A stretch of DNA of 64,000 nucleotides from Actinomyces sp. zg-332 (GTDB taxonomy: Bacteria > Actinomycetota > Actinomycetes > Actinomycetales > Actinomycetaceae), in NCBI RefSeq assembly GCF_011751945.2, contig NZ_CP064951.1, positions 1,302,001 to 1,366,000 of the forward strand, in the 5' to 3' direction. The first letter of the stretch is position 1. The number at the start of each line of letters is the position of its first letter. Shown piece by piece: positions 1 to 10,800 of the stretch. Made by a program: the position numbers and the translations under genes. The notes beneath the pieces were generated by a model that made no database searches, was not told the DNA's origin, and was given only the letters and a program-made list of their open reading frames with translations.

Positions 1-458
1 TATCCCGCTAAAAATCCTGATTCTTCAAGTGAAATATTTATTTCTTTAGTATTTTCCAGTTTACTTACAAATTTAGTACCCATAGATATGAAGGTAATTT
101 CAGGATTTTGTGTTGCAAAGAATGAAAGTAAATCAACAACTGGTTTACCTATCCCCATAATAGTGTCACATTTTTCTTTGATAGCTCCATCTATCTTTTC
201 TTTATAATCATTCTTACCAAAAGAATATACTTTTACAGAGTCCTTTTTCTTTGAATTTATTTTTGCAACAGTTTTAGCTGTTTCTTCAACGAGTATTTTA
301 TTCTGCTCATAGTCTAAGGATTGTGAGGTTTGCAACATAACACAAGCCTTTTTTTCAACTTTTATAGCTGCATTATTATCACTAGATGAGGAGGCGCATC
401 CTGCTAAAAACAAACTTAATGTAGTAGCGCCAACAATTACTTTCTTCAAAGAGTTCAT
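1..458 (-). CDS. BMP/PnrA-type substrate-binding lipoprotein, N-terminal part
   Basis: Read from an ATG at 458 to the left window edge, so the C-terminal part is missing. The product begins with a lipoprotein signal: a short Lys-containing n-region, a hydrophobic core and the lipobox LFLAGC, followed by a Ser-rich linker. The mature part runs through FGKNDYKEKI, a segment like NPEITFISMG, and INISLEESGFLAG. This matches the order seen in basic membrane protein (BMP/PnrA/Med) lipoproteins, which bind nucleosides or related solutes for ABC importers. A good ribosome site (GAGAGGGA) precedes the start. The partner permease and ATPase genes would lie to the left, outside the window. Family assignment rests on about 150 residues; the substrate is unknown. 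Confidence 0.72.
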   Translation of the reverse strand, partial: MNSLKKVIVGATTLSLFLAGCASSSSDNNAAIKVEKKACVMLQTSQSLDYEQNKILVEETAKTVAKINSKKKDSVKVYSFGKNDYKEKIDGAIKEKCDTIMGIGKPVVDLLSFFATQNPEITFISMGTKFVSKLENTKEINISLEESGFLAG

Positions 459-930
459 TATTCCCTCTCATATTTAGACTATTTTGTTTCCGTAAGCAAT
501 TCTACCAAAACTATATATATTGCAAACTAAGATATATAGTTTTAGATACATTTTATTTATCTTACTTTACCTATCTCTTACGTATTTCAAGTAAAATGTC
601 ATTTTATAAAGAATGTTTTATGCGAAAAATCTAACTGTTGTGTTTTACATTTCTACATAAGCAAATCTCTAATATTACTTTATTATTTCTTTCAATGACA
701 CAGATATTTTAATATGAAAATATGAGGTTTTAATTAGCATATTCTTTTTATATCTTAAAACTTGTGCCAGTTTAAAAGCTAACTAAAGTTTTAAATCTGT
801 TTTTAGCGTAAGTATTTTCCAAACAGTAAAGTCACATTTTACGCACAACTGTACTTTTAGCAAACTATAAGCATAAATGGGCGTAAAGGTACACTAAGTT
901 AAACCCTAAGAATATATAGGATTATTAGGC
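459..930. other. non-coding stretch between lipoprotein gene and galK
   Basis: About 470 AT-rich bases lie between the start of the lipoprotein gene and the end of galK. It must hold the promoter of the lipoprotein gene. I see no open frame with a ribosome site and no convincing repeat. Confidence 0.5.
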
Positions 931-985
931 AAAACTCTAAAACATTTAAAAAAGAGACAGATAGTACTGTAAATTTTAGAGTTTT
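931..985 (-). terminator. inverted repeat overlapping the galK stop codon
   Basis: A perfect 12-bp inverted repeat (AAAACTCTAAAA at 931-942, TTTTAGAGTTTT at 974-985) has a loop of about 31 bases. The right arm covers the last codons and the TAA of galK. It is AT-rich with a long loop, so it may be a weak terminator or an mRNA 3'-end protector rather than a classical hairpin. Confidence 0.4.
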
Positions 986-2208
986 CTTGCCCCTTGACCT
1001 GCAACTGCAGTCATAATAACAGGGCTAGTATATCCAGCTTTTTCGAAAGCTTCAGCAACTTTTTGTGAAAGCCTGTCTCGATCTTGCCTTTGTATCAAAG
1101 CGATCGCACAGCCTCCAAAACCGCCACCAGTCATTCTGCTTCCCCAAGCTCCGTTTTCTTTCATAGTATCAACGACTAAATCTAGTTCTTTACAGCTGAC
1201 CTCATAGTCGCATCTTAAGCTCTGGTGTGAATCAAACATTCTTTCACCAAGTTTTTGCTTTATATCTTCAGAATAACTCGTATTGTTAGAAAGTATTTCG
1301 ATAAATTCTTGAGTTCGATGAATTTCAGTCACAATGTGCTTAGTTCTTTGCTTCTCAACATTGTTATCTAGTTTATCCAAACTATCTGATAGAGTATCTA
1401 TGCTTATTTCACGTAAAGCACTCACCCCTAGTTTTTTAGCAGCATCCATACAAGTTTGTCGACGCTTGCCATACTGTCCATCAACAAGTTTATGTTCAGC
1501 CTTAGTATCTATGACTAGTAGCTCCAAATCATTTTCAGCCATCTTAAAAGGAACTAAGTTAGCAGTAAACGTTTTGCAGTCCAAAGCAAGCGCTTTGCCA
1601 CTTTCACAACGCATTGATGCTGACTGGTCCATTCCCCCAGTGGGCGCTCCAGCTACTTCGTTTTCAGCACGAACACACATTCTAGCTATATCAGCACGCT
1701 TTAAGTCTTTATCAGCGCCATAAATATCTATCCCTAGCTGATCAGCTAAATAAACAGCTATAACACATTCTAAAGCTGCTGAGGAGGACAATCCAGCTCC
1801 ATAAGGAACACAAGAATCTAGTGCTATATCACAACCAGCGATATTTTCATATCCCTCTTGTATAAAAGCCCAGAAAACCCCTGCAACATAGCTTATCCAT
1901 CCTTGGACTTCTTTATCACTACCCTTAGGTCCAATATTATCCAAGTCGAAGCTACATAGTTTCTCTTCTTGAGCTGAACAAATATTTACCACTCTATCAG
2001 CACGAGTTTTAGTAGCTATAAAAGTACAATGTTCCAAAGCCATTGGGAAACATATTCCAGCGTTATAATCAACGTGTTCACCAATAATATTTACTCGTCC
2101 TGGGGCCTTATAAAAGTTTTCAGGCAAATCCCCAAAGGTGTCTTGGAAAAGTGCTTGAACTCTTGTCTTTCCCTCTTCCTCAGTCCAAGGTATAAGCATA
2201 TTAATCAT
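976..2208 (-). CDS. galK: galactokinase
   Basis: Phosphorylates galactose to galactose-1-phosphate with ATP, the first Leloir step, in the cytoplasm. The protein belongs to the GHMP kinase family. The galactokinase signature GRVNIIGEHVDYN is at about residues 37-49, the ATP-binding loop GAGLSSSAAL at 137-146 and the C-terminal GGGFGG at 361-366. At about 410 residues it is full length. The reading frame extends to a TTG at 2214, but I prefer the ATG at 2208 because AAGGAAG lies about nine bases before it. The start sits inside the end of galT, so the two genes are translationally coupled in a galT-galK operon. No epimerase (galE) is visible in the window. Confidence 0.96.
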   Translation of the reverse strand: MINMLIPWTEEEGKTRVQALFQDTFGDLPENFYKAPGRVNIIGEHVDYNAGICFPMALEHCTFIATKTRADRVVNICSAQEEKLCSFDLDNIGPKGSDKEVQGWISYVAGVFWAFIQEGYENIAGCDIALDSCVPYGAGLSSSAALECVIAVYLADQLGIDIYGADKDLKRADIARMCVRAENEVAGAPTGGMDQSASMRCESGKALALDCKTFTANLVPFKMAENDLELLVIDTKAEHKLVDGQYGKRRQTCMDAAKKLGVSALREISIDTLSDSLDKLDNNVEKQRTKHIVTEIHRTQEFIEILSNNTSYSEDIKQKLGERMFDSHQSLRCDYEVSCKELDLVVDTMKENGAWGSRMTGGGFGGCAIALIQRQDRDRLSQKVAEAFEKAGYTSPVIMTAVAGQGARKL

Positions 2209-3385
2209 TGACAAACACTTCCTTTAATCGTTTAGCAATTTTTTCTGGAGTTGTATCACTTATCCAAGCTTGCATTCCTGACTCAGAACCAGCCAGATAC
2301 TTTAGTTTATCTATACTCCTTTGAAATGAGAAGAAATCACAAAATAGTCTTATTTCTGTACTATCTTTAGGAGCTTGATTCCATGCACTAATATAAGGGA
2401 CTTCAAGGTATGTACCATTTTCATACTCAAAGAATTTATTAGCTGTTTTAATCATTTGTAAATACATCTTTGAAAGTTCTTCTTTTTCTTCCTCATCTAG
2501 TTGGTCAATACGATTTACGTGACGTTTAGGCATCAAATGCATTTCCAAAGGCCATTTAGCTGCAAATGGAACATACAAGATCCACTTATCTGTTTCATGT
2601 ATTATCAACTCAGGTTGTGATTTCTTGTAAGATTCAATGAGATTATCAAATAAATTTTTGCCGGTTTTTTCAAAGTATGTTTTGACATTGTAAAGCATAG
2701 TTTTCATACGTGGAGTAGCATACGGATATGCATATATTTGTCCATGAGGATGTTGTAGAGTAACACCTATAGCTTCACCGTGGTTTTCAAAGCAAAATAC
2801 TTGTTGTATTGTGTCCAGTTTCATTAGTTCTTTTGTACGATCAGCCCATGCTTCAATTACTGTACGCATACGTTTTGGCCCCATCTCAACCAAAGACTGG
2901 TCAATATTTGGACCAAAACACACAACTTCACATCTGCCGCTTGCTGGTTTAGATAAAAATAGTTCATTATCGTCAAGAGCTTTAAGCGAGTTACCAGCCT
3001 CGGGTATTTCAAGTAAAGATGGAAAACGGTTTTCAAATACTACTACGTCGTAGTCTGTGTCTGGAATTTCACCGTCGCTGTACTTTGCACCTATTTTTTT
3101 AGGCCCTAAGGGGTTAGCATCTCTGGGAGGTAAAAATGTCCTATTCATTCTATGTGTTGCCATTGGAATCCATTCGCCCATAAGAATGTCATACCTCATC
3201 TGTGGTAAGTTATCTTCCTTGACTTTACCGTTATCATCATAAAACGCAGTATACCTATTTTCCAAAGGTCTTTCGTCTGCTTCGCAACGTTTTTTATCAC
3301 CGTTGACGTATTCAACGCTGTCATCAAAATATATTAGCTCTCTTCCATCAGCTAATGTTATTACTGTTTTTTTGATTTTACTCAT
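2201..3385 (-). CDS. galT: galactose-1-phosphate uridylyltransferase, class I
   Basis: Exchanges the uridylyl group between UDP-glucose and galactose-1-phosphate, the second Leloir step. The catalytic signature HPHGQ of the HIT-like superfamily is at about residues 212-216, preceded by ENHGEAIG. FENRFPSL and the late HLMPKRH segment are also typical of class I GalT. An in-frame GTG at 3409 gives eight more residues, but the ATG at 3385 has TTAGGA five bases upstream and is the likelier start (394 residues). It is the first gene of the galT-galK operon and overlaps the start of galK by a few bases. Confidence 0.95.
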   Translation of the reverse strand: MSKIKKTVITLADGRELIYFDDSVEYVNGDKKRCEADERPLENRYTAFYDDNGKVKEDNLPQMRYDILMGEWIPMATHRMNRTFLPPRDANPLGPKKIGAKYSDGEIPDTDYDVVVFENRFPSLLEIPEAGNSLKALDDNELFLSKPASGRCEVVCFGPNIDQSLVEMGPKRMRTVIEAWADRTKELMKLDTIQQVFCFENHGEAIGVTLQHPHGQIYAYPYATPRMKTMLYNVKTYFEKTGKNLFDNLIESYKKSQPELIIHETDKWILYVPFAAKWPLEMHLMPKRHVNRIDQLDEEEKEELSKMYLQMIKTANKFFEYENGTYLEVPYISAWNQAPKDSTEIRLFCDFFSFQRSIDKLKYLAGSESGMQAWISDTTPEKIAKRLKEVFVND

Positions 3386-3409
3386 ATCAGTCCTAAAAAA
3401 TTGATACAC

Positions 3410-3757
3410 CTATATATACTATATGTTATTTACTTTTTTTATTCTTTTTCTGATAATTTGTATTCTAAAAAATTATTAAAATTTGATATGTTTGATATTC
3501 GTTTTAGATAATACTCTAAGAAAAACAGTATTAGTCACTATAATGAAAAAGAGATGTTTATTTTTTCTATTTGAAAGTAGTTGTAAGACAAAAGTAGTGC
3601 ATTTTATAGTCATTTAAAATAACTTTATTCACAATATTGCAACATTTATTTTTTAGCCTTTAAAAGAATAGATTTTGTAGGTTATCAGTATTTACATAAC
3701 TATCTTTTACTATTATCATGACTATAGTTCTGATAGTTATCATACACACAAGGAGGT
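3410..3757. other. divergent intergenic region between galT and the 2H phosphoesterase
   Basis: About 350 AT-rich bases between two divergently transcribed genes, expected to hold both promoters. I see no operator palindrome that I would assign to a galactose regulator. Confidence 0.4.
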
Positions 3758-3760
3758 GTG

Positions 3761-4315
3761 ATGTATATTCCCGATTTTGAAAAAAATGAGATTATTTTAG
3801 GAATTTATATATCTTTACCTTCTTGTTATGGCGAATATATACGTAACTATAGAATTGAACACGGAGATGGTTGCGCTGCTTTATGCCCATCACATATCAC
3901 TTTACTTCCACCTACTGTATTTCATCGCTTGGATTTGCCAAAGATAATGGAACATCTGGAAGATATAACTAGTACTTATAAACCTTTTTGGATAAAGCTA
4001 GATGGGGTTGCGTCTTTTAAACCAGTCTCTAATGTTTCTTATATAAAAGTAGTTTCAGGGGCTGATGAATGTAAAGAGTTGCATGATAAAGTATTGAGCT
4101 CTGAATTTATTGATTCTTCATCTGAACGTTTTAGTTTTCATCCTCATGTAACAATTGCTCATGACGTTTCTGATAGTAGTTTCAGTGTACTTGAAAATGA
4201 ATTTTCAGATTTTAATTCAGCTTTTATATGTTCAAAAATCTGTGTGGATTTACTTGATACTGATGGTTCTTCTACAAACATAGCTGTCTTACCTCTAAAA
4301 AACTTATCTAACTAA
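3761..4315 (+). CDS. 2H phosphoesterase / LigT-like 2'-5' RNA ligase superfamily protein
   Basis: The two HxT motifs that define the 2H phosphoesterase fold are visible: HIT within PSHITLLPP at about residues 45-47, and HVT within HPHVTIAHD at 129-131. The length of about 184 residues and the spacing of about 84 residues fit the family. Members hydrolyse or ligate 2',3'-cyclic phosphate or 2'-5' linkages in RNA or small nucleotides; the true substrate is unknown here. A strong ribosome site AGGAGG ends four bases before the ATG at 3761; an alternative GTG at 3758 is too close to it. The gene stands alone, divergent from galT. Confidence 0.8.
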   Translation: MYIPDFEKNEIILGIYISLPSCYGEYIRNYRIEHGDGCAALCPSHITLLPPTVFHRLDLPKIMEHLEDITSTYKPFWIKLDGVASFKPVSNVSYIKVVSGADECKELHDKVLSSEFIDSSSERFSFHPHVTIAHDVSDSSFSVLENEFSDFNSAFICSKICVDLLDTDGSSTNIAVLPLKNLSN

Positions 4316-4317
4316 TG

Positions 4318-4835
4318 TTTTAGATAACTACTTTACTCTTTATCTACGTAATATAACGCGTTAATCTTTTACTCAAATGCTTCTTCTTTAAACAGAAGCT
4401 ATTTTCTCGGCATTAAGTTAGCAAATACTAGTTTTCATATACTAAACATACGAAAAGACAAAATACTGTATGTAAGTAGAATTAGATATCTAGTATACAA
4501 GCGGTGAGTATCTAAGAGAAAATACTGTTTGCTACATAGAGTTATATACCTAATGCATAAATACCGAAACTATTAAACATATTAAGACAGGGAAACTCTG
4601 AGTATACAAAATAGCAAGTACATAAAATCTTCAATAAGTAAAAACCAGAAATATTAAGTAAATAAAAAAACACTAAGTGTCTAAAAATAGTGAGTTTGCA
4701 AGCAAAATACTGACTGAAAACACTCATACTAGAGCGTAGCGCAGGATAGGTAAAGTGTGTAAATACTATATAAACAAAATATTGTGTAGATAAAAATACT
4801 TGGTAAGTAAATATTTATTTAGTGATGATGTAGAT
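4318..4835. repeat. non-coding stretch with degenerate AT-rich repeats
   Basis: No credible gene. AAAATACTGT occurs at 4460 and 4519, and the roughly 40 bases after each copy are clearly related, giving an imperfect 59-bp direct repeat. Shorter related pieces (AAAATACTGACTG near 4703, ATAAAAATACTTGGTAAGTA near 4792) follow. A 61-codon frame on the minus strand here has low-complexity translation and no ribosome site. Confidence 0.4.
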
Positions 4836-4875
4836 AATTGTGGGAGCTAAATAAATCTATCTAGCTCCCACAATT
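4836..4875 (-). terminator. hairpin downstream of the giant surface-protein gene
   Basis: Perfect 14-bp inverted repeat, AATTGTGGGAGCTA at 4836-4849 and its complement at 4862-4875, with a 12-base loop. It lies 11 bases past the stop codon of the surface-protein gene. The T-run after the stem is weak. Confidence 0.7.
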
Positions 4876-4886
4876 TATATCGCTAA

Positions 4887-7800
4887 TTATTTATTGAACT
4901 TTTTACGTAAAGCAACTGTTACTGCTCCAACAAAGCCCAATACTACAACCAATGCTGGTATTTGATTTTCAAAACCAGTATTCACTAGGTTCTTCTTTCT
5001 TAGAAGAACTTTGTGTTCATTAGAACCTTCTTTTATTTCTAAGTTTGGTTGTTCTTTAGCTGTTGAATATTTGCTTCTAGTATCGTTTAGCTTACGAGCT
5101 TGCTTAACAATCTTAGAAATTTCTTCTTCAGTTTTTGCACCGTTGATTGTTGTCTCGAACTTTACCTTTTCTTCATCAGTCAAGTTAGGCAAAGACTCGA
5201 TAGCTTTCTTAGCTTCTTCTTTAGCTGAATTTCGCATGTTACTGTCGTTAGTTTCACGAGCCTTTTGGACAGCATTAGCTATCTCGGAAGGAGTAGTAGC
5301 TGAATCAACCTCACCCTTAAACTTCTCCTTATCAGCAGGAGACAAATTAGGCAAAGCATCAACAGCACCCTTAGCCAATTCCTTAGCCTTATCCAAAACA
5401 GCCTTATCATTAGCCTCACGAGCCTTCTCAACAGCACCAGCTATCTCAGAAGAAGTAGCAGCCGAATCAACCTCACCCTTAAACTTCTCCTTATCAGCAG
5501 GAGACAAATTAGGCAAAGCATCAACAGCACCCTTAGCCAATTCCTTAGCCTTATCCAAAACAGCCTTATCATTAGCCTCACGAGCCTTCTCAACAGCACC
5601 AGCTATCTCAGAAGAAGTAGCAGCCGAATCAACCTCACCCTTAAACTTCTCCTTATCAGCAGGAGACAAGTTAGGCAAAGCATCAACAGTATTCTTAGCG
5701 TTTTCGCGTTCTGCATTGATATCTCCGCTTGGTTTAGCGTCATCGTTTGCTTTGCGAGCATCTTCTAGCGCTTTATTTACACCAGTTAGATCTGTAGAGC
5801 TGTTGACTTTATTCTTAGCGCTATCTTTCTGATCGCGAGTCAAGTTAGGCAAGGCATCAATTTCGTCATTAGCCTTATGCTTAGCATCATCAAGAACACT
5901 AGCATTAGCATTAGAATCATTCTGATGACGAGCACTATCCAAAGCCTCAATCACACCAGCAACATCTCCAGCACCATTAACACTATTCTTAGCACTGTCC
6001 TTCTCAGCAGGAGTCAAATTAGGCAAAGAATCAATCTCATCACTAGCCTTATGCTTAGCATCATCAAGAACACTAGCATTAGCATTAGAATCATTCTGAT
6101 GACGAGCACTATCCAAAGCCTCAATCACACCAGCAACATCTCCAGCACCATTAACACTATTCTTAGCACTGTCCTTCTCAGCAGGAGACAAGTTAGGCAA
6201 AGAATCAATCTCATCATTGGCCTTCTTCTTGGCTTCTTCAAGATCTTTCTTTTCAGCCTTTTCCTTGCCTACTTTATCGTTAAGTTCACGTGCTTTTTCT
6301 AGTGCTTTATCAACTTCAGAAATTGTATTAGCGTGTTTGATATCTTCCTCGAACTTTTGCTTTTCTTCAGGAGTTAGGTTAGGAAGTTTATTTACTTCTT
6401 CTATAGCCTTTTCTCTGTGAATATCGCTTGGTTTTTCTGTACCATTTTGGGCGTTCTTCTTTTCTGCATTTTCTACAGCGTTGTTGATATCACCCTTGGT
6501 CTTGGAATTATCAATTTCTTCTTTAGCCTGCTTCTTTTCTTCTTCGCTTAGGTTAGGAAGTTCATCAACTTTTTCTTTACCTTTTTGCTTATCTTCTTCA
6601 GTTGCAGGTTGCTTTGCAATTTCGTCGTTGCGTTGCTTAGCTTTTTCAACAATTCCGTCGATATCTTCCAATTTAGCATTCTTTATTTCTTCAATAAACT
6701 TATTCTTTTCTTCTTCTGGTAGTAAGAATAGCTTATTGATTTCTTCGGTTGCCTCTTTACGAGTATTTTCTTCACCATTTAGAGCTTGCTTAGCTTTGAT
6801 GATGTTATCTCGTGCTTGGTTGATTTCTTCGGTTGTGGCATTAGGATTTTCGAATACACTCTTTCCATTTTCCAATGCTTCATCGTAAGCATTCTTCTTT
6901 TCTTGGTCAGCTTTTATGTATTCTGCCTTCTGCCTTGTTGAATCGCTATCTTTGATAGCATTTTCTAATTCAGCTTTAGAAACGATATGTTTGACTTCTT
7001 CAATCGTGGTAGCAGCATTTATTGTCTTGTTAATTCTTTCTTTGTCTTTTTGCGTTAGAGCAGGTAAAGCATTAACAGTTTCTATGCCTTTTTGCTTTTC
7101 AGATTGAAGATTTGAAATATCTTTGAGTATAGCTTCACTTAGTTTATCTCCGAGCTCTTCAGAATTATTAATTTCACCAATTTCTTCAATGAACTTATTC
7201 TTTTCTTCATCGGACAAGTTAGGTAAAGCTGTAACCATTGCTTTGGTTATCTCTTTGCCAATAGATAGTTCACCATCTTTTTCAGCTGTGTCTATCTCTT
7301 CAGGCGTATTGACTTTTTCTCCGTCAATCTTTTCTTTTCCTTCAGCTAACTTGGAATCAATTCGTTCATTAATAGCCTTCTTTTCCTCATCGCTCAGATT
7401 CGTTAGTTCACTTACTGCTTTCTTAGCTTCTTCAGCTTTTTCGTCTAAGGTTTTCTTGGCTTTAGCTTTGTCAGATTTCTTCTTGTTATCTTCTACAATG
7501 CTACGAATTTCAGGGATTGTAGTAGCGTTATCAATAGCAGAATCTACTGCTGTCTTTTCTTCAGGTGTCAAACCATCAAAAGTTGCAACAGATTCTTTTG
7601 CTACTTCACGTGACTTAGCTAGCACCTCATCAAGTGTATTAGCGCTGTCTATACCCTGTTTAGCAGTAGCTTTTTCAGAATCGCTTAGACCTGGAAGAGA
7701 ATCAACCATCGCTTTAGCAACTTCTTTATTAATAGCAAGCTCACCAACACCACGAGCAGCATCAACCTTAGCAATAGTATCAGTAGCGTCACTATCAATA

Positions 7801-10800
7801 TTTGTCTTAGCAGTAGCAACAGCCTGATCAACAGCCGCCTTAGCAGCATCCTTCTGATCTGCACTTAGACCAGGAAGAGCATCAATCTTTTCCTTAGCCT
7901 CATTAGCAACAGAATCTAACTTAGCCTTAGCAACAATGCCATTGATGACAAGTTCACCAGCATCACGAGCAGATTCAACTTCTTCGGTAGTGCGGGTATA
8001 GTCCATATCAATTTCTGCTTTGACACTATTAACTACCTCATCAATGTCAGCTTGTAAACGCTTCTTTTCACTGTCACTTATACCAGAAAGGTTACCAATT
8101 TCTTCCTTCTTAGCCTTAGCAACAGCATCCAACTCAGCCTTAGCAATAGCTTTATCGATACTTACTTCACCAGTATCTTTGGCATTTGTAATACGTTCTG
8201 ATGTGTCAGTTTCTTCACTATCAATATTTGCCTTTGCTTCACTAGCTTTAGAATCAACTTCATTCTTCAATGCAGTTTTTTCTTCTTCACTTAGGCCAGG
8301 CAAGCTATCAATCTTATTCTTAGCTTCGCTGGCTTTGTGATCTATTTCTCGTTTAGCGTTGTCTTTTTTAGGAGCTAGCTGTCTGTTACTTTCAAGTTTG
8401 GCGTTCTTGACAACTTCGCGAATTGCTGGAACTGTATTAGCACCATCAATCTCAGCGTTGAATTCATTCTTCTTTGCCTCGTCTAATCCTCCTAAATTAG
8501 CAACAGATGCTTTTGCTACTTCACGCGATTTAGCTAGTACTTCATCAACAGTATTAGCATCATCTATACCCTGTTTAGCAGTAGCTTTTTCAGAATCGCT
8601 TAGACCCGGAAGAGAATCAACCATCGCTTTAGCAACTTCTTTATTAATAGCAAGCTCACCAACACCACGAGCAACATCAACCTTACCAACAGTATCAGTA
8701 GCATTACTATCGACATTTGCCTTAGCAGCAGCAACAGCCTGATCAACAGCCGCCTTAGCAGCATCCTTCTGATCTGCACTTAGACCAGGAAGAGCATCAA
8801 TCTTTTCCTTAGCCTCATTAGCAACAGAATCTAACTTAGCTTTAGCAATAACCTTATCAATAGCAAGCTCACCATCTGCTTGAGCTGTTGTAATTTCAGC
8901 TGATGTATCGGTATTTCCATCATCAATTGCGCGCTTTGCTTCACTAGCTTTAGAGTCAACTTCATTCTTCAATGTAGTCTTTTCTTCTTCACTTAAGCCA
9001 GGTAGGTTATCAATTTCATTCTTAGTTTCTGTAGCCTTATTGTCTATGGCTTTCTTAGCTTTTGCTTTGGTAGATTTCTTCTTGTTATCTTCTACAATGC
9101 TACGAATTTCAGGGATTGTAGTAGCGTTATCAATAGCAGAATCTACTGCTGTCTTTTCTTCAGGTGTCAAACCATCAAAAGTTGCAACAGATTCTTTTGC
9201 TACTTCACGCGATTTAGCTAGCACCTCATCAAGTGTATTAGCGCTGTCTATACCCTGTTTAGCAGTAGCTTTTTCAGAATCGCTTAGACCCGGAAGAGAA
9301 TCAACCATCGCTTTAGCAACTTCTTTATTAATAGCAAGCTCACCAACACCACGAGCAACATCAACCTTACCAACAGTGTTAGTTGCGTCACTATCAATAT
9401 TTGTCTTAGCAGCAGCAACAGCCTGATCAACAGCCGCCTTAGCAGCATCCTTCTGATCTGCACTTAGACCAGGAAGAGCATCAATCTTTTCCTTAGCCTC
9501 ATTAGCAACAGCATCAAGCTTAGCCTTAGCAGCAATCTTATCAATAGCAAGCTCACCAACACCACGAGCAACATCAACCTTACCAGCAGTATTAGTTGCA
9601 TCACTATCAATATTAGCCTTAGCAGCAGCAACAGCCTGATCAACCTCACCCTTCAAACGCTGCTTCTCAGCATCACTCAAACCAGCAAGATTACCAATCT
9701 CTTCCTTCTTAGCCTTAGCAACAGCATCCAACTCAGCCTTAGCAGTAACCTTATCAATAGCAAGCTCACCAACACCACGAGCAACATCAACCTTACCAGC
9801 AGTATTAGTTGCATCACTATCAATATTAGCCTTAGCAGCAGCAACAGCCTGATCAACCTCACCCTTCAAACGCTGCTTCTCAGCATCACTCAAACCAGCA
9901 AGATTACCAATCTCTTCCTTCTTAGCCTTAGCAACAGCATCAAGCTTAGCTTTAGCAACAATCTTATCGATATCTAGTTTTGCTTTGCTTTCTCTATCAC
10001 TAACTTCTTGAGGAGTACCTGTAACTGCTGGGTTATTAATGTCGTTTATCGCAGCATCTCGAACAGCATTAATAGCATTGTTTACTGCTGTCTTTTCACC
10101 ATCTGACAAAGCAAGGTCATTTACAGTACCTGTTGCTTGTGTAGCGTGTGCACGAACTCGGTCAGCAGCACCTTGTCGGTTATTTGCACTTGCTGCCTCT
10201 ACCAATGCTAAACGCTTTGCTTTTAGATCTTCTGTGGCTTTATTAACTTTTCTAACAGCCTCAGAAATATCTTGTTCAGTTGGATTAGCACTATCTAGTA
10301 CAGTAGTTGCATTTTGCTTAGTTGTCCTTGCGGATTGTGCTTGGTTATTGTAAGCAGCAACAGACTTAGGTGTCTTACCTTGAGTTGTTTCTGGTTTTTC
10401 AACTTCAGCAAGTTCAGCATTTAACTTTTCCAAAGCTGAACGTAGAGGTTCCTTATCAGCAGGTTTACCATCCAATTTCAATCGCGCATTTACTAGATCA
10501 GATAGGGCTTTGTCAACCTGATCTTGTGTAGCACTACTATTATTCAAAACATCAGTAGCAACAGCTAACTTGTTATCATAATCTGTTTTCTTGGATTCGC
10601 TAGCGCCTAGATATTCAGGACTTGATTTAACACTTTGTTGTTGTCCTACTTCTTCACGAAGTTTATCTTTGTTCACTGCAGGAGCAATATCAGCACTACC
10701 TGGTCTTAGATTATTTGCAGAAACTCTTAAACGTTCAATAAGAGCATTGACCTGATCTGTACTCATGTCAATCATTGAGTTTGCAGGAGTAACAGATTTT

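Noticed and set aside
4542-4727. A 61-codon minus-strand frame downstream of the adhesin gene
   Set aside because: It lies in the degenerate repeat stretch, with no ribosome site and Phe/Leu/Tyr-rich translation typical of AT-rich non-coding DNA.
9464-9862. Regular repeats resembling a CRISPR array
   Set aside because: The 213-bp units are contiguous, in frame and coding; there are no short repeats separated by unique spacers and no cas genes.
5000-10400. Many long plus-strand and alternate-frame ORFs opposite the giant surface-protein gene
   Set aside because: They are shadows of the repetitive Lys/Glu/Ala-rich coding frame and repeat in step with its modules.
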